Below are positions 24,193 to 36,000 of a stretch of 64,000 nucleotides of DNA, piece after piece. The stretch's first letter is position 1. Every line of letters starts with the position of its first letter. A model generated the notes under the pieces. It was not told where the DNA came from and searched no databases. It worked only from the letters and a program-made list of their open reading frames with translations. The stretch comes from Reticulascus tulasneorum (Eukaryota > Ascomycota > Sordariomycetes > Glomerellales > Reticulascaceae), in contig LSAX01000012.1 in NCBI GenBank assembly GCA_001557505.1, positions 558,001 through 622,000 on the forward strand, read 5' to 3'. Both the position numbers and the translations under genes were made by a program.

Positions 24193-25005
24193 CTACTGCA
24201 CCGCTGTCTTTTCTTCGTTCACGAACCCCAGTTCCATTCCTACTAATAAGATTTCTTTCGAGAGCAAGTCTAGATCACTCTTGTCGATGGGTACTCTGTG
24301 GTCTCCATCCCATTCGATCAACCGAGTTGTCCCTTCCCCGCAATACCCGTTCAACAAGATCCGATAATACTCCAGTCCCGGATCTGTCAGGCCATGAACG
24401 TGTATCGTTGGGAGCCGCAGCACGTGTTCCCTGGTCTCCGTGTCCGACTCTGGCCATTCATTGAAGTCCACGCCTGTGGCTCCCGCATCTGCCACATGGC
24501 GAGGTATCTGCAGCTTCTCGTCAAGCATCACCAGCGGCGGTTGGCCGGCGAGAAGCACTGCAAAATGAAATAGCAATGGTACTTTGCCAGACTGTTCCAT
24601 GAGCTTCTGCTGCGTATAAAGCAAGCTCGCTGCAACCGTCGCACCTTGGCTGAACCCCAGCAAGCCAGCCCAGGGCCCGGTAGCGCCGAGATCGTCATCG
24701 CCTCGCATGGCTATCCGTATTTGGTACTGAATCCCAGAGATGGCCGCGGCCGCATCGATTTTGGGATGGTTAGGGAGCCATCGCAGCCAGCGACGAAACG
24801 GTGAGAAATCGCCGTAGACTTCAACAATGCTGTGGTGCGCCACGCTGAAAAACGGCCCGTCCACAAAGACGAGACGAAAGTGTTGCCTCAAGCTTGCTCG
24901 CAGACCACGGCACTGGTGGCGGAAAACCTCTGCATTGACACCGCCGCCATGGAAGCAGAGTATGCGGGGCAGATGAAGCGTCGGGTCCGGACCGAGTTCC
25001 TTCAT
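24193..25005 (-). CDS. FSH-family serine hydrolase (alpha/beta hydrolase)
   Basis: Single-exon 270 aa protein, about the usual length for the FSH1 family. It starts near RILCFHGGGVNAEVFRHQ. The nucleophile elbow is LLGFSQGA, the likely acid lies in HVHGLTDPGLEYY, and the histidine in EWDGDHRVP, so the catalytic triad is intact. Members often sit in fungal polyketide and peptide clusters, where some release or trim the product from the synthase; others are housekeeping hydrolases. Here it is convergent with a dead NRPS fragment and lies in the centre of the inverted duplication. It may be a survivor of a metabolite cluster. No signal peptide, so probably cytosolic. Confidence 0.9.
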   Translation of the reverse strand: MKELGPDPTLHLPRILCFHGGGVNAEVFRHQCRGLRASLRQHFRLVFVDGPFFSVAHHSIVEVYGDFSPFRRWLRWLPNHPKIDAAAAISGIQYQIRIAMRGDDDLGATGPWAGLLGFSQGATVAASLLYTQQKLMEQSGKVPLLFHFAVLLAGQPPLVMLDEKLQIPRHVADAGATGVDFNEWPESDTETREHVLRLPTIHVHGLTDPGLEYYRILLNGYCGEGTTRLIEWDGDHRVPIDKSDLDLLSKEILLVGMELGFVNEEKTAVQ

Positions 25006-26395
25006 AGCAACTGACTACGCCCTGCGCGTGTGTAAACTCCAGCGGGCGCCGTATATATCTACGTCGCGAATGCGAGCGTCGTGGGAGCCAGTGGCAGTTG
25101 CAAGCCATATGCTCTGTGAAGGGTTCACTTGAAGAAGCAGTCCGCGAGGAGGCTCGCTTTACTTTTTCCTTTCAGCCTACTCTGTGACCAGTACCATAGT
25201 CCAACCGATCTCGGAGCTCCGAATTCCTGGGACAGGAATGCGGATTTCTGCTGTCAGATAAAGTAATAATATCAATAACGTGACCCCTGCGGACAACACC
25301 GATCCCATGCATGGATCCGCCAGCAGCCTACGGCAGTGCAGAGCCAGCCGGTCAAGTACCTGCATCGTAAGCATCCTTCGTATAAGTACCGTGAATCTCG
25401 AATGCGACACGCCCAAAATCCCCAGCTTAGACAACAAGCGTCAAGATTTTCTTGTCACCTAAATAATACCATTGAACATTTCTTCGGTGTTGATGCCTGC
25501 CAGCCAGCTTATATCTGACTAAGCTGCAATGGTCATTAGAGCGCTGGAAGTGACTGAATGCTCTTTGGAGATGCCTACCCTGTGGCTTATCCCCGCATAA
25601 GTCGTGAGACTTACGTAGCATCGTCGTCATCACGGGGGTCGACCGTTGTCGTTCTATGATGATCGTGCGGTCTGGATATTGCTGATGCAGACAGTCAGGC
25701 ATCTGGCGAGCACTACGCAAGGCCGGGTGGAGGATACGACGGTCCATTTCGGATGCTGCAGATCCGAACACAGCCACACGCACAGGCTCGGGACACGTGT
25801 GGAGCCATATAACCCGGTTTGCATCTGCACCTATGCCAAGAACACGTCGGCCTTACCTGGTACATCAGAAACCAACTTGATTGTGTCCCAGATGAACACG
25901 GCTGCCAACCTAGAAGGTATAACATCAACGTGGCTAAATAGCCTAGACTATTACCTAGACTACAGGGTAATACCATGCCAGCGCCAGCGCCAGCGCCCAT
26001 CTCTAATACGTGGCCAGGCGCCGGACCATTGTATAATCGAAGCGATGGCCCGGGATCTGGACACGTTGATTCCATCGCTATCGAACTAGAAGATCAGTTC
26101 CACTAAACAGGGAGCACGGTCGAATTATCCAAGTGAAGTATCCAGTAGATTGTAGCAGCTATGTAAAACCTGAGCGCCTTTTTTTTTTCCTTTCTGCTAC
26201 GCCTCTACAAAAGAATCCTGTTGGGTACGGGGTAGCCCATCGTCAAGAGAGTGTCCCATTCAGCAATCCAACATTATGTTATAGACATGTCCCCGGATGC
26301 GGCGCTAGCGCAGAGCATCTTAAAAGCAGCCAGATCGCCAATAAATGCTGCTATGACTCTGACTATCCGATACCCAATACCCAATACAACAAACA
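25006..26395. other. Spacer with possible P450 N-terminal remnant
   Basis: On the minus strand, 25349-25177 reads from a Met into a hydrophobic anchor (VLSAGVTLLILLLYL) followed by RIPVPGIRSSEIGW, the layout of a fungal cytochrome P450 N-terminus, then stops. No heme-binding or other P450 motif follows, because the FSH gene begins at once. The rest (to 26395) shows only motif-free frames and a poly-T run at about 26180. Confidence 0.25.
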
Positions 26396-26467
26396 TGACT
26401 GGAGAGTCTGCCACATTTCCCACGGGTTGCCTGTAGCCCCCTACCCAAATGCTATGAGAGTCTTGTC

Positions 26468-27754
26468 TCATGGTGTCCGGTAGCACAAATTCTCGATAAC
26501 AGCAAGCGCTGTGTCTGCGTCTGGGCGGGTATCTTGCTTCAGTGCGTTACTTATTGCTAGTAAAGCTGTTGTCAGAGCCCAAAGGTTTGGAAGCTATCGT
26601 TCTGGTTAGCTCCAAGCCGTGACCAGTCAAAGACACACGAAGGGGTAGCATCAATTCACGTATACTTACGTGGTCCTGAACTTTCTGCCTTTCCATTAGG
26701 CCTCGTCTGCCTCCCAGCTGCTCGTGTTCCGAATCGTTGTATGTGGGTTCTCTTCTGGCGGCAGTAATTGGGTGCTGCATAATGAACGAATGCAGCTCCT
26801 CGACAAGAATTTCTTCGGCGCTTAGAGTGATCTGTTCTCGGAACCCCTGCCGCTCCCATTCATCCCAACCCTTGGCAGCATTGTGGAGGCTACTCAGAAG
26901 ACGAGGCAATCGCCGATTCCGACGTAATCTCTGGTCCTGACACAGTGGAGAAGTGTCTTCAAATCTCTCTGTGTAGTATGCGGCAACGACTTCGTCGAGG
27001 GTGTCAAAACCCACAGCGGCGGCCTGGTCTACTACGTACCGGATGCGATCTTCCACGGGAGCAGTAGCGTCCACGTTTCGCTGAAAATCAACTTGTGGCA
27101 CATCGGCGGCATAATCCGCGAAGTGCTGCTGGGCTTCTTTGTTGGGGCCTGGATCATAAAGGCTTTGTGGCGAGTAGAACGCGTCCTCAAATCTGAACCC
27201 TACCGGCTCACCTACCACTGAGTGTGGCCCAAAATGAATTGGCGATCCTTGCGACGCCTGCGGCGTGTTCCAAGCGCAGGATGGTCTAGCTGGCGACAAA
27301 GCTGCGGTCAAATCACTGGAGTCGAGGAAAGCTGCTGGATCCAGGCCTTCGGCCCCATGCGGAGCACAGCTACCATTGATGTCACTTGAGGGCGCTGATG
27401 AGAAGTTAGTACACAAGCTTACAGCACATACAGGCACCAGAGATGCGATATACCCACTCATGAAGAAATCAACACTGCTCGCAGATTCATATCGCATCGC
27501 CGCCAGGGGGTACATCGAATCCGCGACGGTGGGTGACGTGCATGACCGGGCTGGGGTAGATTTCCGAACATGCTGCTCATGTATCCTCACTTTTTCTCGA
27601 AGCTCTTCGAGCTTAGCTTTCGAGATTCGAGCTGCAAATATGCCGTTAGTCGTTGCCCTTCTTTGACGGAGCTCAGGATGCCCATTGGCCTGCTGCACGT
27701 GCGATGGGTTCGCGCGGCGAGGAGACTTTGGGATCCCTCCTTTTCCCCTACCAT
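26468..27754 (-). CDS. bZIP-like gene with eroded basic region, four exons
   Basis: Exons 27754-27703, 27631-27458, 27394-26670 and 26593-26468 keep the phases of the sister gene at 21196-22556 and give about 358 aa. Exon 2 has the same length in both (174 nt). The sister's start codon is changed here (ATG to ATT). Met at 27754 is in frame with exon 2 only if intron 1 uses a GC donor (GCACGT). The basic region reads GSQSLLAARTH against GHRNRLARRSH, so the invariant Asn is Ser and several Arg are lost. The leucine repeat (PRISKAKLEELREKV) and C-terminal domain (VGFDTLDEVVAAYY, QRLRRNRRLPRLL) are intact. It may be a dimer partner that cannot bind DNA, or an early pseudogene. Confidence 0.6.
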
Positions 27755-30739
27755 TTGGAGTCTGCCCTACCATTGGGAAATCGAGTGCAGTCTTGTGCAG
27801 GCAGGTTGTTGGAGATGCTACCGGTCTCTACCGGTGGAATGTTGAAGTTTTCTCCAGTGTAAACACCAATCACGGACCTGGCTCTACGAGACGCGAGATA
27901 AGTTTGGCGAGGGACAAACCGCAAGACCCCGACGGTTAATAATTGTCAACGCAGGGAGGGGAGTATTATACATGACTGAGGGGAGCTTCCCTGTCGTATC
28001 AATAAGCGCGCAGCTGACACAAGCAGGCATCCGCCGTGTTATTGGCTCGAGTACGGCGACCTGAGTGGAGAGTGTGCATAGAGTATTGCAGATTGTGTCG
28101 CTGAATGCCAACGGTGGTGGAACCGGAAAAGGCACGGATCAGGCACCGGAAGTGGCTTGGACAAGTGAGCGGCGCGGTACTTCGAAGCGAAGGGCGTGGT
28201 GCTGTATCGGCTCAATCCTCCTGGGATGCAGATGCTACCTAAGCATTTGATTTGTTACGAGCATTCCCGTTTGGATCAGAAGAAAAATCCCGGCCGCCTT
28301 CTCAATCGCTCACACCCCGCAGGACAGGACAATGTTTCGACGTCAGCGAGATGGAGACTATGCCAGATAAGATCCAAATGTTCTGAAGAGGGGATAAACC
28401 AAATTTCGATGAATATTTTCCCCAAGATTACCAATGTGCTTTTAGCTGAGTCAATACTACGTTGGTAAGGCCTTGGCCAGGAGATGGTGGTTTAAAAAGC
28501 GGCGGGTTATATTCGACCCACTAATTAGCGGGATGTTGCAGGGCCAGGGTCAAACATCCATGATGGCAAATCCCCCACAGAAGTCCACTTTAATACAGAT
28601 GGTGGTGGTGGCCCAGCTGTGCGGCGTCCACAAATCGGATTAGGGGCCTGTCCCATCCGTTACATCCATAAGGCACACTGATCGTCAAGTTAACCATGAA
28701 CTCGTGGACAGTGAGGCGGGCAAAGGTCCGCTAACTGCCGGACTGATACATGGACCCCGAACGTGGGTCGTACACGTAGTAATGGTGCAATGGGCTGAGG
28801 CTTCGAGAAGTATCAGCGAGCCTGGTCTTCAAAGTAGGTACGTAGTTCAGATCATGTTTCAAAATGGAGTGTGGCAAAGGCAGATCGCGAACTGAGGCTA
28901 CCTAAGAGTACGACGTACATACTGGCAAAATACACCAGAACGACATCATGCTCGGCCCGAGTCGCCAGGCCTAGGCCGTGGCCAGATTGTCACGCAATGC
29001 ACTGTCGTTTCTATTAGTATTGCATCATTTTTGACAAGGCGGGCACGGTGGGGAGCCCTTGTTCAAAGGGTCCGTTTGGCATCGCGCAGACCGACGGACA
29101 ATGCAGGTCCTGCATTTTCACCTGCTGCAAGTAAGCTAATTACTTTCCTAAACCGGCATGCCCAAGAGGCTGGCAACACAAGTTTTCCGCAGAATGATTG
29201 ATCAGGCATCTGAATGACCTTGCCGGCTTACCGGTTCCCTGCGGAAATCTCAGCAACTATCGCCGATCCAAACTCAGCCCTCTGGCTAAGCACCCAAGTA
29301 CCGTGCTTTAGAGGAGAAAACAAACCCAAGAGATGACGAGAGATCCAACTCCCGGTCCACCAGTACGTCAGCTGTTCGAAATCGCCGAATTGAACGTGGA
29401 TCATAATTATGGATACGGCCAAAGTGTTTGTGGAGCGTTCCCTCCGCGAAATTTAATGCATGCATATTCGTCAGACTTGAATTTCGCGACTCGTTTCCTG
29501 GTGGTAGCAGAACGTTGCAATCCTCTCATCAATCCTCGATCCTCGATCCTCATGGATGCGTAGGTAGGTGATTGTAAATTACTACCTTGGCAAAAGCTAC
29601 CTAAACAGGGGGGGTATCAGTGCCGCTTCTCTCAGCATTATTATGTATGGATACGAAGTAACTTACATGAATGGGGACAAACCGGCGGTGCGTTTTTTAA
29701 CCCACTCAGATGACCAATTTCGTGCTCTAATTAGGTACCTACGCATTTGATGAGCGGCTCGTGAGTTATCGCACTTCTCACAACTGTAGGACCAAATCTG
29801 CGACATGAATCAGGGTGGATAGAGCAATTACTAAGAGCCTATATACAGCACCGTTAGCTGTGCATCGAGGGTGAGGGAGTGGCGTGAGCTTTTCTTTTTT
29901 TGGGTGGTCAGATTGGATGTGCCGTGCTGTAAGCTTCTTGTCCACCCCCCTTCGAATAATCCTTTCCGTCCGCCACATTCAAAATGACACCCCCCCCCCC
30001 TCCCCAAAGTCAGAAAGCCTTCCCGTCTGCCTACCGCGCCGTCGCACAGCATGGCAGCATACTAATTACTACGTAGTACGTGGTAGAGTGGACCCTACTC
30101 ATGCCCACTCATGTGCCAGACAGGGATAGATATACGCCACCGCAATTAAAATGGACCATCAAGCTGTAATATCTACAGCGCATTGGTGTACTCGTGCACC
30201 AATTTTGTACATAGGAGTGTACGGAACACTAATTATCTCACCCTAACGGCAGCTTTATAGGGAGATTTAGCAGCTGTTCGCTCAATAAAACGCCCGGCCC
30301 CGGGGGTCCGTGGGCGAGGACTAATTAGGTAATCTGTACTATACCTAGGTACATGAGTGGGGTCCATAAGTTGGCAGCTGAGGGGAGGGTAGGATCAGGC
30401 TCGTGAATGCAAAACGGAAACAGCCGGCGATCATATGCTCTGATAACGAGACCCCCTGAACGCGTCCAACACTGCGGTCACCAGAGTACCAGACTGCCGC
30501 TTCTAGAAGTGTTTAGCAGATTAAGCTGCTTGATCTCCCCGAAAAAGCCGGGCTGGCGGTGTACGTGCTCAAACGGACCCACGGCATGCGCTCGGCGACC
30601 AAAAAAAACAAACCCCGATTGAGAAACTGGGACGGGCATATAATACACCAGGATCAATCAACTCGTCCTCGAAGCCAGTCCCAGCTGCGGCGGATTGTCA
30701 CCCACCCGCCTTCGTTCTCCATTCTCTCCAAGCCGCATC

Positions 30740-32376
30740 ATGTCAGGCAAGGCGCGCTCGAACGCGCATTCTCCCACAGGGGCCTCTCTACCGACTACGA
30801 ATGGACTGTCTGTCGAGGACGATTGGACACGAATCAGGGATCCGAAAGTGAAGAAGAGAATTCAAAATAGGGTTGCTCAAAGATCATACCGTGGTGGTTC
30901 TCCATACCGCCAACAAGTACAAGAAACTAACGCTTAAGTAGGCCATCGCATTAAGGCACGTCTTAATTCACTCCAAACAAGATTAGAGTACCCAGAGGAT
31001 GGTGGAGCAAAGAAGCCTAAAGAAATTGCCAGCAAAAACCCCTCCAGTGGTGTTTCTGAGCCTCCTCTGCCAAGCAATCAGATGCTGCGACCTGCCTTGC
31101 AAGGAGAATCATCATTACGCAACCCCACCGACGAGGCAGATCCCGTACTTAAGCTGCTGCAACCAAATTTCTCTGGCCAGCATGTGGAAGAGGCCGACAG
31201 CCTAGGCTTCCTGCGGAATATCGGGCCTGGGAATAACCTGCCAGCTTACCAATCGCTGCCTCAAGCTCAAACTCAGATCCAGCAAAGCCCGGGGGGAGAT
31301 GATCAGTCGGGAAGAGCACCGGACGACTTGGTGCTCAGTTATTTGAAGTTCCAAACGCATATTCTAGACCCTCTCGCTACTTTGCAAGAGGAAACAAATA
31401 TGAGGGATGACGACCGGCGGTTGGAAAATGCGACAGGTACGTGGCTCAGACATACCATCTAATCTGAAAGTAACATAATCAACAGTAGCACGCAGTTTGA
31501 GTCAAACGGAACAAACCTACGGAGAAATAACATTAGCATCGGGTAATACCGATGGCATAGATCTTGACTTCAATCCTCATGCCGACCTCTGGAAGCTCGA
31601 CCCCTTGGCCCAAACCCCCCAAAGCATGGAACAACTCCCATTACCGACAAACATATCAGGGTCACCATCGCAGACCACCGTACTGAGCACCCCGCGTGAT
31701 GCACCCGCGGAAACGAAACCATCCACTGACATACCCCGCTCGTCAAACATTCCAGCAAAGCACTCGCCATTGAACGAGCGTTTTGAATACGTTATGGAAC
31801 GCGTCGATGCAGCTGGGTTCAGCAACTTTGACGAGCTAGTAACGGCATATTACTGTGGTAGTTTTGGCGAGTCGTCACCTCTGGCCAACGAGCAGCGACT
31901 GAGTCGCAACAGGCGGCTGCCTCAAGTTATTGAAGAGGTGTTCCATGCTGCTGGGAAATGGAGCGCATGGGAGCGGCGAGGATTCCAGGAGGCAGTCTTG
32001 AAGACAGCCGAGGCGATGCTGATTTCAGAGAGCGATAATGTGCGCAGCTCGTTGGTGGCCAAAATTAGTCACTTGGTCGAAGAGCAGGAGCGCGACGACA
32101 TTACGTCCACAGGGCATCCTATCTCAGCGATGAAGAAGATGCTCCAAGATCAGGTAAGCCCGCATCCCCAAATTCAACTATATCCACACGAGCTGAGCAA
32201 ATGGCCCTTATTAGCTGCCGAACTTGTGGGCACTGACGGTAGCAGTAGCTGCCCATAACGGTGAGTCGAGACACGGAGACCGCTCTTATGCTGCGCTTGG
32301 TACTGTCTTGCTGCTGCATTGCGCTGGCCATTTGCAAAATGACCAGCTTCTTCGACTTCTGGGAGCCTGCTTGTGA
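30740..32376 (+). CDS. bZIP transcription factor with canonical basic region, four exons
   Basis: Exons 30740-30890, 30942-31436, 31486-32153 and 32215-32376, phases consistent, about 491 aa. The basic region RIRDPKVKKRIQNRVAQRSY continues across intron 1 as RHRIKARLNSLQTRL, giving correct N-x7-R and leucine spacing. The intron 1 donor is the odd GTGGTG; the sister pseudogene keeps an equivalent GTGCTG, which supports it. The C-terminus has the domain shared by the four copies (VDAAGFSNFDELVTAYY, RLSRNRRLPQV, WERRGFQEAVL), then LPNLWALTVAVAAHNG and a leucine-rich end LLRLLGACL. It is divergent from the 26468-27754 gene. Of the four copies it is the only one with a fully canonical basic region. 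Probably a nuclear activator; the target is unknown. Confidence 0.85.
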
Positions 32377-32570
32377 GAGGTGGGAGAAGGCACACAAACT
32401 AGAAGCGCCGGTGCGTTTATAAGTTCCAGGGATCAAAAGCTGAAACAAATCACAACTTTTACTTCCGAGCAACATCAGGCGTAATGCGTCCCCCACGATG
32501 ATAATGACAGGAAGGCTGTTGTCTACATGAGAGATCGGATGTAGATTTTAGTCATTAACAATTACCGGGC

Positions 32571-33063
32571 CAAAGACCGCCATCTGGTCGATCGTTTCCA
32601 TAAATCAGGAAGACAGAAGAATAATCCCATACGGACCGCAGACGTTGGTTATGTTGTCAAGAACTCCCCTTTCTGTTCGCTTGTCTCAGGTCACTAAATT
32701 GGATCCCCGAATTTTATACGTTCTGTGGTGGGCATGGTATTTACTTCTAGATTAGCGTACAGCGAGACGCGGATTGGCGGATGAAAGATTACTCGCTTCG
32801 CTGCCAGCAAGCACACTAAACCTCTTTTCTATAGTGCCTCGCGAATATAGGTTGGGTATAAAGCCCGGATCAGGGTAAGGGGGCTGATATTGTAGTCGAT
32901 AACCTCGCAAGGTCAAGAATAACAAGTTTAACATATAGTAAATTATCGAACATGTAAGGATCCAGTTTCAACTCGATATCAAGCTAGGCTCAGTGTGTTA
33001 CCTGATGCGTTAGGATAGGGTCTTTCGCACAATCCTAGCTTTCTGTGTTCACCTCTGGAATAC
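32571..33063. other. Intergenic, nothing recognised
   Basis: Short stretch between the right arm of the duplication and the 3' end of the SesB-like NLR gene. No supported feature. Confidence 0.6.
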
Positions 33064-36000
33064 TTAGGAGCTTCTTTCCAGCTCCTCCTTCCAAGAAAAA
33101 TATTGATAGGTTGTATACACTGTAAATATCGCAGCCAAAAAAGCCCCCAAATCGAGTGCTGAGGAGTTATCCGGCGCCAGTGCTGAATAAATAACGACTA
33201 TGACGACGATTACAACAAGCATGATGCATATCAAACGAAGTATAAAGACAAAGTTCAAGCTCTCGTTAATGCGGACACCCCATCCTATAACCCGCTGACC
33301 ACTAGCACCGGGTCGTCGGACTAGCGGTGCTCCAAGCTTTTTCGGAAATGTCGTTATCCAGAATCTGTCAGTATGAGGTACTGGTCGTAGTAAGTGTCGT
33401 AAGGGAATATCGGCAAGTTCGACGTCATCCATCGGAACAGGCTCATAAGCGTATTTCCCTGCCCTAACCTCGGCCTCCGGGGGGAACTCTCGCGTTTTGA
33501 ACCATCGAGGGCAGCATTTCTCGCCAAGGGGAATTAATTGAAACTAAACAGAAACGATATTGTTAGTTACGCTGACTTGTAAGGGGGATACGAAACGCAC
33601 CCGGACGAAGTCTCCAGATGCGATACTGTGAATGTGCGCATGGCTAATGCCGTGACTCGACAACCAGCTTAGTAGCGAAGAGAGCCATGGTAGCCGTGCT
33701 TGAATTGAATGTAGCAACTTGCAAACCCATAACGGAGTAAGCATTGAAACTTTCCACTCATGTTCTTTACGAGCTCTTTGATATTCTTGGTTAATGCGCT
33801 GAAAAAGAGACTGATCAGTCCCAAAAGAATCAACTTCAACATGGACGAGAGCCGTGGAGCTTTTTGTGTTCACACAAAGAAGGACGTATTGGGGGATCCC
33901 AGTCTCATTCAGTCCCCGCGTTTGAGACGTAGTGTCAACGATTGGGATGTTTTCAGGGCGTGGTGATGTGGGACACAGACGCTGCGATATGCTGGCCTGC
34001 GGTATGCTACCGCGGGGATGTAGATGTGCTTGAGGCGGCGGGGTTGGGCAGCTGGTGTTTGGCAGGTTTCCTGCTCGATTTCTGATAGCAGAGACGCTTT
34101 CGACAAGTTTCTGCTTGAATCTTTGCACTCCACCTGGTGACAGCTCCCTAACATCGAGAAACGAAGGTTCTCCGCAGCCCTAGGAAGTTTTTAGTTGTCC
34201 TGTACTATCAGTGCTTGAAAGAGAACTAACGCATATATAGGAAATACGCTGGTAGCCAAGGCGTGGCGGAGAGTAGATACTCATAAGCCATAATCTCCAA
34301 GATGAAACTGCCTTCTCAAATTTGTTGCTTTCTATCAACGTTCCCGCCTTTCCTTCGTTGTATATTTCCCGCATCGAAGGCTCAGAAGTCTCCGCGCTAA
34401 CCCACTGGGGCTGAAGTTGTAAGTGCGAGTCTAAGTCGGTCATTTTACTTTCCGATTGCAGAAATCGACGAATGTTCTCCGTATATAGGAAGAATGGTTG
34501 GCTAGAGGTAAGAACTCCAACAGCTTTTTCAAGCCTTGACAGTCTGGAGTCTTCCTCACCCTCCGCCCCAGATCCATTGCTACTTCTGTTATCATCATCA
34601 CTTTCGCTGTCTGTATGTGCGATATCTGAGTTGTTTTGATTATCCCGATCAGAGTTGTCAATAAAAGCCACATTTGAAGTCTCTCTTGAAGCCAGAATCA
34701 CTTCATTATCCCGAGCGTTCAGGAGACTATCAAGGAGGAAAATATTGTCCTTTTCCTGTTCAAGCATAACCATAACTTTCTCCGAGACGGTTCTGTCTGA
34801 GGGTACAACGAGCCTGTAGATTCTCGATGAGATGTCGGTCCTCCTCCTCCGTGATCGCAAGAATTCGACAGCTAGCTTGCTAGATGGAGTATCTCCCTCA
34901 AGACAGAGATCCATGAAAAACCTCTTCAGCAAACGCCGCTGATTCCTCACGAATTTTGCTTCGTCCATGCGATGAGCCGCCTCCTGGTAAAGAGGTAGTA
35001 GGTCTGGGTTAACCACGAACTTTCCTGCAAGGTACTTTGCCCCAGCTCGGCGATAAATTGCCATGCCTGCGTTTGATTCAACCTGTGACTCGATTTCATC
35101 TGACACCGAAGTGACTGATTGAGTATCTTCTTCCATTTTATCACGATTGTGTTCCACTGTGAGCTTTTTGTGTTTGAAGAAGGTCGTGGAGAGACGACTT
35201 TCAATCACTTGCTCCCTTTCTGCGGCAGCTTCATATGACATAGAAGTGTTTGTCGATCCTGGTAGATTTGATAGCATAGAGTCAGAAACTGTCACTGTTA
35301 CAATATCGGAGTTGTCGAGCTGAGTCTCGATATTTTCAGCGTTGTCCCTCATAGCCTTCCATTTATACAGAGTCAAGCGACTAGCTATCGTGCGAGGATG
35401 GTTCAGGCCAAGGTTCTTTTGCTGAAGCTGAAGACACGTGTTAAGCAAGGCTGTAGCCTTTTTCTGATAGCCTGCGCCATTCCAAGTGAACGCCAGGTTG
35501 GCCATGCTCGTCAGCGTGTCAGGATGATCTGGTCCGAGCTTCGTCTTGCGAGTCTCCATCACCTGCACCTCCAGCGTCTCGGCCTCATCCCACCGGCCCT
35601 GGTTCCAAAACGTCGACGCGAGGTTGGCCATGCTCGTCAGCGTCGAGGGATGATCGGCTCCGAGCTTCGTCTTGCTCGTCTCCATCACCTGCACAAACAG
35701 CGTCTCGGCCTCCTCCCACCGGCCCTGGTTGCTATACGTCGACGCGAGGTTGGCCATGCTCGTCAGCGTGTCAGGATGATCTGGCCCGAGCTTCGTCTTG
35801 CTCGTCTCCATCACCTGCACCTCCAGCGTCTCGGCCTCCTCCCACCGGCCCTGCTTCCTGTACGTCGACGCGAGGTTGGCCATGCTCGTCAGCGTGTCAG
35901 GATGATCTGGCCCGAGCTTCGTCTTGCTCGTCTCCATCACCTGCACCTCCAGCGTCTCGGCCTCATCCCACCGGCCCTGGTTCCAAAACGTCGACGCGAG

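Larger units (their letters stand above)
26395..32570. repeat. Right arm of the large inverted duplication
   Basis: This ~6.2 kb arm is the reverse-orientation partner of 17200-22615. Gene order is mirrored: a minus-strand bZIP (26468-27754) and a plus-strand bZIP (30740-32376). The intergenic spacer is longer than in the left arm (about 3.0 versus 2.4 kb). Confidence 0.85.
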
